Shown: in pieces, positions 58,561 to 64,000 of the stretch
Layout: every line of letters starts with the position of its first letter
How positions within the stretch are numbered: position 1 is the first letter of the stretch
Assembly (NCBI GenBank): GCA_021234155.1
Contig: JAJEKV010000009.1
Span: 9,056,546 to 9,120,545, forward strand
Direction: 5' to 3'
Origin: Isoetes taiwanensis
Lineage: Eukaryota; Streptophyta; Lycopodiopsida; Isoetales; Isoetaceae
DNA length: 64,000 nucleotides
Position numbers and translations under genes: made by a program
Notes under the pieces: generated by a model
Told to the model about the DNA's origin: nothing
The model's database searches: none
The model's input: only the letters and a program-made list of their open reading frames with translations

Positions 58561-59107
58561 AAGCCACAACCTTGCTTACCTCATTCCCCTTCCACCCACG
58601 TGCCGCGACCACATTTAACACTTTATGCGCTCCGACCACCATAACTAAAACCTGGAGATCACAATCTAGGAACATAGAGTGCTCAGAATACTGAAAAGGA
58701 ACAATGCACAGCAAATACCACGAAACTTTCACTCCTCGTTCCTTGTCCCCTAACCTCGAACTTCATCTTCAACGATCGAGATGAAAAGCCCCAAATTGAC
58801 ATCCAATCTCAACGGCCAATATCAAAACCCCTCTTTGGGTTCCCTGCTCAAACACCCCATACATCCCCTGCTCAGAACCAACCGCCAAGATTTGCTTCAA
58901 TATTTTCATCCAATGGTTCGCAACTATGGCCTATGCCCCCATACACCTGCAACACATGATGCATACATAAATCCCCCATGACCTGTCATCATCTGGACCA
59001 TTGGCTCTTAACCAGACGGCGGGGATTCAAGGGAGTCAATGGGGTATGCATGCACATGGGTTGTGCATGAGGGGGCATAACAAACCCCCCTCATGCGATA
59101 TAACTAT
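58561..59107. repeat. Non-coding stretch with the dispersed GGGGTATGCATGCA repeat
   Basis: The part from about 58915 to 59100 contains TATGCCCCCATACA, then TTAACCAGACGGCGGGGATT and GGGGTATGCATGCACATGGG. It resembles 42045-42120 and loosely 45690-45745. Nothing coding is supported. Confidence 0.5.
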
Positions 59108-59117
59108 ATTAATATTA

Positions 59118-59891
59118 GGATTTTTTATTTTTTTTTTGAAGGACGAAAGCCAAAAAGTTTATTAATCAGAGAAAAAGTACAAAATTTACATGTCTCATCT
59201 AACTGTGTAAGCACACAGAGATGCCACAGGAGCACGAGCCTGGAGCACAATGTACTTACTCCAGAATAGGAGACTAATGAAAAGAATCAATTCGAAGATA
59301 CTGAATCCAGATGCGTTCCACCAATTCTGAGTCAAGGGAAGAACACTCGTAGGCTGTCAATATCTTTTTCTGTGCCACTGTAATAACACTGTGTGCAGAT
59401 GAATAAATGCCCTGAAAGATGTGGTGTCTACGACGCTCCCATATCGACCATAGGAGCCAACCGGAACCAAGATGAAATGCCCTTTGTTTAGCTGGAGGCC
59501 ATGCGTTGGGATAGGACGCCAAAAGGACGCATCGGCAGTCCAATGTACTATTAAACAAACCTTGTAGCCAGGACCACGCTGGTTGAACCTCAGGACAATC
59601 AAAGAGACAATGCTCAAGAGTCTCAACGTCCGAGAGGCAGAGCGGGCATACTGCAGATATGCGAGGATCATAGCGATGTCGAAAGGCATTAACCCGCATG
59701 CACCTGTGGATAACCTGCCACCACAGTACAGAGACTTTAGGGTGGAGCAACCTATCCCAAAGCCATCGCCATGTACGACACAAAGTGGGCTGTGGAACAT
59801 GTAGGTGACACCCATCTGGCAACTGGAGGGGTTGTGGTGCTAAAAGAAGGCGATATACTGATCTGACAAATTGCTCGCCTTTATGACATAC
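59118..59891 (-). mobile_element. 5'-truncated LINE (third LINE)
   Basis: Minus-strand element ending in a poly-A-like tail, seen as a T-rich run on the plus strand (59121-59138), after CTTC. ATTAATATT at 59108-59116 and 59892-59900 is a possible 9-bp target duplication, though AGGA separates it from the T-run. Only the C-terminal part of ORF2 remains, which is the usual result of incomplete reverse transcription. Confidence 0.7.
59274..59822 (-). pseudogene. LINE ORF2 C terminus with zinc-binding (zf-RVT) domain
   Basis: An open frame of 182 codons reads WRWLWDRLLHPKVSVLWWQV then IHRCMRVNAFRHRYDPR, SAVCPLCLSDVETLEHCLFD, CPEVQPAWSWLQGLF and WLLWSIWERRRHHIFQG, ending at 59274. The W-LW...PK---WW---H---...CPLC---ET-EHCLFDC pattern is the zf-RVT region that ends many plant LINE polymerases. 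The CxxC...HxxxxC ligands are all present. The frame is intact, but the RT itself is missing, so no active enzyme is expected. It is distinct in sequence from the LINE at 31819-37404. Confidence 0.8.
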
Positions 59892-59900
59892 ATTAATATT

Positions 59901-62040
59901 GTGCTAGAAACTTTATACAATACTGCGTAACACTAAGCTGAAGCCTTGATTGCTAAAGGAAAAGAGTTATTTGACTCAACTTTTGGCAAAAGAGTGTGAT
60001 GCTAGCTAGGCAAGCCAGAAGTTTTCTCTGTTTTCTATACTTGCATCTGCTTCCAAGTCCAGGGCAATGAACATTAACCTTTAAGCACTCAGATAGCTGC
60101 CTGCCCAGGTTTTTACAATGAAAAGCTCCAGAGATATGCCAATGGCCTTAGCTAAATAATAAATATCTCATGGTGAATATTGAAAGTGAAGATCCTAATT
60201 GCAATACAAATACTGATGAACCGATGCTCTTATTATGTGCATGCTCTTTACATTATGTCCAAGTTATGAATAAAATATCCCAAAATTCTCTCACCTCAAG
60301 GAAGACGTGAGAACAAATTCTGTGTCAAGTTCATAGCCCATATCAATACTCTTCTAGAAAGTTATTTCTGTCAGATACGTCTATGCCATGTTTACAACAA
60401 CTTACCCTGTTTATTGTGACTTATCAAACACTATCATTCTGACCAATAGTTACTTACTGCCTTTTTATGCACAATCAAAGAGTGCCCAATACGATGTCGA
60501 CTAATCTTGCCAATTTTTTGCTATAATATTGAACAGATTGCAGAAGTTCAGGACACACAAGAAGAACTGGGAGCAAGTGGATCATTCTATAGAAGCTAGG
60601 CAAATGCTTAAACTAAGGGTGCAACTTTGCTCTAATATGATGTTGAAACATGGAATGGTCCTATTGCATAGTACCAAAAGCTAGGCAGCTAGCAAATTAG
60701 AAAAAGAGTTGTAGCTTCTCGTTAAACGCATCTACATCTAATGCTATCCCAAGTATTCCAGTGCATTAGATGTTCGTCTGCAGTCTTGGTCAAAGCAAAT
60801 ATGGGGATTTTCCTTGTCAATTGTGTCAATCAGTGCATCCCTTTCGAGAGCTATTAACAAAATACAAGGTATACATACCTGTAAGCTTGGAGGATGCCGA
60901 CAAGCCTGAAGCAGAAATAAAAGATGAACAGAAAAGGCAAGGCATGCAAGAGAACCGTGAAGGGGAGAACATCTGCTATGGCCATAGTCGCCATAGCCAT
61001 TATTCTATTTTTCGATGCCCCGTACTTGTTGAAGGAACATATCTTCCAAATACCAAATACCTGTATGAAATGAAAGAAGCCGAAACAGCTCCTCCTTGCG
61101 CCATGCTCTAATAGCTGCCTCCTCTGAAGCAAGGCACATAAGGACAATTGAAAGACGAATGGAAAGCAAGAGGTCCATCGGGAAAGGAAGAATCGAAAGA
61201 GAGAGCCACGCAGGGAGAAAGGGTAGAGGAAGCGCAAGAACCCGTTCCCATCCCCGAGCATATTTTTAGGCTTTTTTAAAAATTTTATAGCCATAGATCT
61301 TACAAAATCAAGATCTAATGGTGATAGGTATTGTCACATCAGATTTTGATGAGGTGAAGGTGCTACGTGGATAGGCTAGAATTGCAAGGAAGGTTGTAGG
61401 CTTGGTTAGGCTGGCGTGCTAAAAAGAAAAAAAAAATAAAGTGGGCACTCTAGATCCAAAACAACCTTGTCCTCCAAGCAAGAAATCATGGCCTCACGAT
61501 TTTGTTTTTCTATTAAATATCAATGGCTAAGAAATGATGCACTCTAGAAATACTATTAAGTATGTGCATTCAAATACAACAACAAAATCATATGAAAACC
61601 ATATAGAAAATCGTATAAAAAATCAGAAGGAAACCCTCTGTTATAATGCTAGATATTCACAAGGTAGAACCATTAATCCAAAGGTTAGGGAACACAAATT
61701 TATGTTCTCTATATCTGAATAAACTCTATAAAGGTTATGTGCCTGGCCTGATTTGCCTACAATTAAATAAGTTTTTGCCTTTGTTTTAAATTTTACAAGT
61801 GGTTCTCAAGAGTTCCTTTTTGAATGGATATGAGTTTAAATAAAGATTTGAATGGATATGAGTTTCTTGAATGGATATGAGTTACGTTGGAAAACATGAA
61901 GCATTATAGGTTGGGGATTATTTGCAATCTTGATGCTTTAAAAGTAAAAACAATCTATGCCTCATAATCTATTGCTTACTAAATTCAGTTCTAAACCTTT
62001 GGAACTGAATATGAATCCTACGTAGTAACACTAAACCTTG
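59901..62040. other. Stretch without a recognisable gene
   Basis: Open frames 60770-61111 (plus) and 61294-60854 (minus) overlap in opposite senses and match no family I know. Near 61812-61883 the word GAATGGATATGAGTT occurs three times. No exon pattern could be assembled. Confidence 0.4.
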
Positions 62041-62049
62041 ACACGTATT

Positions 62050-62560
62050 CGACTTGTTGTGCAATAGATCTATGATTTATAAAGCCTAATACCCCTATAT
62101 TGGAGTTCTTGAAAAAAAAAGAGTGGAGGGGTATTCCGCTTGTAGGATAACCAAAGGGGGTTATTCGACTTGTGGGTTGGCAAAGGGGGTATTTGACTTG
62201 CACAATATATAATTTAGTTTAGATGAGCCTAATGCCCCCTTGGTAAGAAGGGTATTCGACTTGTGGGATAACCAATGGGGTATTCGACTTGCACAATACA
62301 GACCTTAGTTTAGACAAGCCTAATACCCCTTGGGTATTGGACTTGTGTAATGCAGATGTGAGTTTAGACGAGTCTAATACCCCTTTTTTGGGGGATAGCA
62401 GTTCCGACAAAAGAGATTTCCCATTTTGGAGATATTTGACTTGCCAAATATCAACCCAAAATTAGGGGTATTCAACTTGTGGCATAACCGTGCATGCTGC
62501 ATGCGGAAACTAGAAGTCTAATACCCCCTATTCCACGAGTCTAATACCCCCCAGGACCGG
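62050..62560. repeat. Array of GGGGTATTCGACTTG words and their inverted form
   Basis: GGGTATTCGACTTG and variants occur near 62158, 62190, 62249, 62277, 62333 and 62464. The opposite-strand form AGYCTAATACCCC occurs near 62084, 62226, 62317, 62373, 62516 and 62539. A GGGATAACCAA word recurs between them. The mixture of direct and inverted units allows hairpins. It lies about 360 bases downstream of the AOC stop codon. Confidence 0.8.
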
Positions 62561-62923
62561 TGTTAGCCGGCTTCCAAATCGGAAAAAAGGGACCCTATGG
62601 CATTCCCTAACAAAATAGAAGGTGAGTTCTAACTTTTTGTCCTTTTTGTCTTTTGTTGCATCACTCATTTTAGATTCCGTTCATTTGAACCCCAACTTCC
62701 ATTCCGGATTAGAAAGATTGCAACATGGCATCACCAAATTAAACATTTAACAAAAATGGAGACCCAATTTTCATTTTGTATGATTTAAAATGCTCCATCC
62801 TTCTACAAAGGGAGAAATATCCCCTCTTAGGACTATTTGATATTGCTCCCACCTCTTATTACTCATTTATACACAATGGATTGGTCGTCCATCCACCACC
62901 AAAACCAAAAGTATTTAGCATGT

Positions 62924-63943
62924 TCAGTCTGTATAGTTTGGAGCAGTAGCACATTGCTCACAGGCCTTGGCAGCTGGGCTTGGCCTTACATCTTTAGATG
63001 GGGGCACATAATTTCTAGTGAGCTCCTTGGGAAGCTTTTGAATCCCCTTCAACTTGAATGTATAAAAGAGCTTCATGGGAAAAATAATTTGATGCAAATT
63101 TACTACGCCCGAGGCACCTTCAAAAATTCCAGTCCCGCCAGTGACAACGAGTGTTGAGTCCTCATATGTTAGATAGGGTCCCTAAGAAGAAGAAAGGAAA
63201 GAATTATTATTGACGTGAGACAAGTGATAATTTCAACATCTGCTACAGAGGCTAAAGTAAAGAATCATTTATTACCTGAACAGAAATTTGGCCATAATCA
63301 CCCATATAAAACGTGAAAGTTGCCTCATATCTGTCTCCATTTTTCAGGCTATCATGTTTAATGAGGACACATAATCCAGCTGTAATTCCTATCCTTTGCT
63401 GTAGTGAACCATCATAAAGCTGTTTTAAACAATGGTTAGCATTGAGAATAATTTTGAGCATATCACTGTATCCAACACGAATGCTGTTGTTACCTTGTTG
63501 GAAAAAGGGACAAGATCTCCCAGGCCATTTATTGGCTGTTTTGTGACAGGGTCCACTGTTTTGCTGAACTTCAAGAAATTGGGACTATTTCTATCCCCTT
63601 CATTCATCTCATAGATGTGTAATATCTGAACATCTCTCTCCTTTTCTGCAATGGGCAATAAGTAATGCATTACTTAAGCAATACTACTTGTTATAATATC
63701 TAAGAAAATGAAGAAACAAAGCATACCATGAGTTGAAGAGGAAGTGGTGAAGGGGCGCTTTATATTATGGAAAATAGAAAGCTCTGCTCTGGGGACCAAA
63801 ATTGAGGCCGATTTCTGGTGCAGATTGTGGTGATATACATTCAATCTCTGAGTATTCGACTGCTTCTTTACAAAAAACGAAGTTTCAGCAGGGGATGCAA
63901 AGGCAGAATGTGTGAGAAGGGCAGATCCTGTGGAGAGGGCCAT
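62924..63943 (-). CDS. AOC: Allene oxide cyclase, four exons
   Basis: Exons on the minus strand: 63943-63727, 63645-63494, 63419-63276 and 63181-62924, all with GT/AG introns. The total of 771 bases gives 256 residues, near the family's usual length. The N terminus ([20 protein letters not shown]...) is Ser/Ala-rich and fits a plastid transit peptide. The body matches AOC throughout: [109 protein letters not shown]. The Glu of YEMNE and the Cys of GLCVLI correspond to the residues proposed for catalysis in Arabidopsis AOC2. The enzyme turns the allene oxide made by AOS from 13-hydroperoxylinolenate into cis-(+)-OPDA in plastids, the step fixing the stereochemistry of jasmonates. The frame is intact and it appears functional. 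Confidence 0.95.
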
Positions 63944-64000
63944 GTTTAACAGAGCCGGAAGCTAAAAGAAGCAATTGTTAAGACAGAGGGAAGAAACAGG

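Noticed and set aside
60770-61294. Overlapping plus and minus open frames as a gene
   Set aside because: Neither matches a family I know and they overlap in opposite senses; neither could be chosen on evidence.

Overview
This is a window of repeat-rich nuclear DNA from a land plant. Plant-specific content includes an allene oxide cyclase gene with a plastid targeting peptide, two-B3-domain (REM-like) gene relics, an SBP-box exon fragment, and a Helitron with an RPA1-like gene. Introns have ordinary GT/AG ends. The mix of transposons, the huge intergenic distances and the absence of recognisable Gypsy or Copia sequence suggest a large non-flowering plant genome, such as a fern, lycophyte or gymnosperm. 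That placement is inference and cannot be settled from the window.

Layout. 1-4873 and 12099-16976 are two copies of one long segment, about 12.1 kb apart, each joined to a decayed B3 gene. Between them lie an AGATTC-type array (about 9.06-9.7 kb) and a tRNA-like relic. The second copy is interrupted by a large composite retroelement (17003-41231). Its flanks are 2.7-kb direct repeats; the left one carries a further 3-kb insert holding fragments of an SBP-box gene and an ASCC3/Brr2-type helicase gene. Its spliced coding region ends in a reverse transcriptase of Penelope-like character (motif A DITKCFENIP, motif B GIPMGFSCSP, motif C YIDD). Two different LINEs (25146-31175 and 31819-37404) sit inside that RT gene. 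If both are ignored, the RT frame is open for about 680 codons.

Right of it: a short foldback-rich stretch, a minus-strand two-B3 relic (43.2-44.1 kb), a second AGATTC array (44.4-45.3 kb), then a decayed Helitron on the minus strand. The Helitron has a Rep-helicase (about 56.26-52.02 kb), an RPA1-like gene (about 51.92-49.88 kb) and a probable captured ATG11-like fragment (about 49.4-48.7 kb). An opposite-oriented helicase fragment lies at 47.6-48.0 kb and a tandemly duplicated tract at 56.3-58.6 kb. A 5'-truncated LINE lies at 59.1-59.9 kb. The only apparently intact host gene is the four-exon AOC gene at 62924-63943 on the minus strand, encoding the jasmonate-pathway enzyme.

Differences between otherwise near-identical copies (the 12-kb-spaced duplicates and the retroelement's direct repeats) fall mostly at CAG/CTG and CG sites and are indels or odd substitutions rather than C-to-T changes. 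This looks like long-read consensus error at methylated cytosines. Many apparent frame breaks in the window may therefore not be real.
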